Below, one piece after another: positions 5,727 to 6,121 of a stretch of DNA of 6,121 nt. Made by a program: the position numbers and the translations under genes. The stretch is taken from NCBI GenBank assembly GCA_020446665.1, contig JAGREF010000268.1, positions 1 to 6,121 of the forward strand, in the 5' to 3' direction. Positions within the stretch are counted from its first letter, which is position 1, and each line of letters opens with the position of its first letter. Origin of the DNA: Sphingomonadaceae bacterium. Its GTDB lineage: Bacteria > Pseudomonadota > Alphaproteobacteria > Sphingomonadales > Sphingomonadaceae. Under the pieces are notes generated by a model. It was not told where the DNA came from. It saw nothing but the letters and a program-made list of their open reading frames with translations, and did not search any database.

Positions 5727-6121
5727 TCGATCTGGGCGGCCCGCAAGCTCGCCAACCGTTCAGCAGAAGGCTCGCGGAAGAGCTTGTCCAGTGGGTCATC
5801 GAAGTCCACACCCTTGATTTCATAGGCATTGGGTGCGGCGACTTCCGCGACGATCGCGAATTTGGGTGAGGTTCCGGTTTCATTGAGTTCAAACGCGCCG
5901 GAACTGTCATAGCTCAGGCTGAACTGCCCGGTCTCGCCTTCCATCACCTTGACGCCGCGCCCGGCCTGGAAACCCCGCGCGGATTTGATCGTCTCCTGCC
6001 CGTAGACCAGCCCGCGCATATGCGCCTGCACGCGCCGGCTGTCGTTGATCCGCATCAAGCGGCAAGCCTGACCCGGCACCGGGTGGCAATACTGGCTGCA
6101 GCTGTTACTATGCGCGCGCGG
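5720..6121 (-). CDS. Unrecognised protein, C-terminal part (enters from right edge)
   Basis: A reading frame stays open from the right edge to TGA at 5722-5720, giving at least 133 codons. The visible part starts with a cysteine-bearing stretch, SCSQYCHPVPGQACR (about 6104-6060; C-x3-C-x6-C). Next come RINDSRRVQAHMRGLVYGQE (about 6052-5993), Gly-rich GFQAGRGVKVMEGETGQFSL, and a beta-rich segment around FELNETGTSPKFAIVAEVAA. It ends in an acidic and then helical tail (DFDDPLDKLFREPSAERLAS). No family is recognised. Possible internal starts are GTG 6079 and ATG 6055, but the frame remains open upstream with similar composition, so I treat the gene as truncated by the window. It converges on the small exported protein, overlapping by 7 nt, with no obvious terminator between. 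Coding is likely; function and start cannot be given. Confidence 0.7.
   Translation of the reverse strand, partial: PRAHSNSCSQYCHPVPGQACRLMRINDSRRVQAHMRGLVYGQETIKSARGFQAGRGVKVMEGETGQFSLSYDSSGAFELNETGTSPKFAIVAEVAAPNAYEIKGVDFDDPLDKLFREPSAERLASLRAAQIDH

Noticed and set aside
5725..5742. GATCGATC followed by a GGGC/CCC-rich stretch as a bidirectional terminator.
   Set aside because: There is no stable stem-loop with flanking T or A runs; the palindrome is short and likely chance.

Overview
This window is a gene-dense, GC-rich stretch of chromosome, most likely from an alphaproteobacterium and probably from the Sphingomonadales (Erythrobacter/Novosphingobium-like). That placement is an inference from protein signatures (PurL, CoaD, DUF2177, type II farnesyl diphosphate synthase) and from the order xseB-ispA-coaD-peptidylprolyl isomerase-queA. 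No marker gene proves it. I see no mobile element, CRISPR array, tRNA, rRNA or other sign of horizontal transfer.

Left block, minus strand (1-1650): three genes read leftwards as an apparent operon. A DUF2177 membrane protein comes first. Its stop codon directly abuts the start of a polytopic membrane protein with a YdjM-like His/Asp pattern. After 32 nt comes purL, of which only the first 189 codons lie in the window. The two membrane proteins have no established function.

Middle block, plus strand (1702-3399): a tight operon begins 51 bp from the divergent DUF2177 gene. It encodes XseB (exonuclease VII small subunit), IspA (farnesyl diphosphate synthase, start 1 nt after the xseB stop) and CoaD (phosphopantetheine adenylyltransferase, 5 nt further on). 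These serve DNA repair, isoprenoid supply and coenzyme A synthesis, so the grouping is of housekeeping genes rather than a single pathway.

Right block, plus strand (3494-5726): after the largest non-coding gap (94 nt) come an exported cyclophilin-type peptidylprolyl isomerase, queA (queuosine tRNA modification) and a small exported two-cysteine protein of unknown function. The cyclophilin-queA junction contains two overlapping, mutually exclusive hairpins, one of which would bury the queA ribosome binding site.

Right edge, minus strand (5720-6121): the C-terminal part of an unrecognised protein enters from beyond the window. It converges on, and overlaps by 7 nt, the small exported protein.

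Overall this is an ordinary core-genome region. The parts worth a second look are the paired membrane genes ahead of purL, the queA leader hairpins, the 51-bp divergent promoter gap and the two unrecognised genes at the right end. I found no convincing previously undescribed system.
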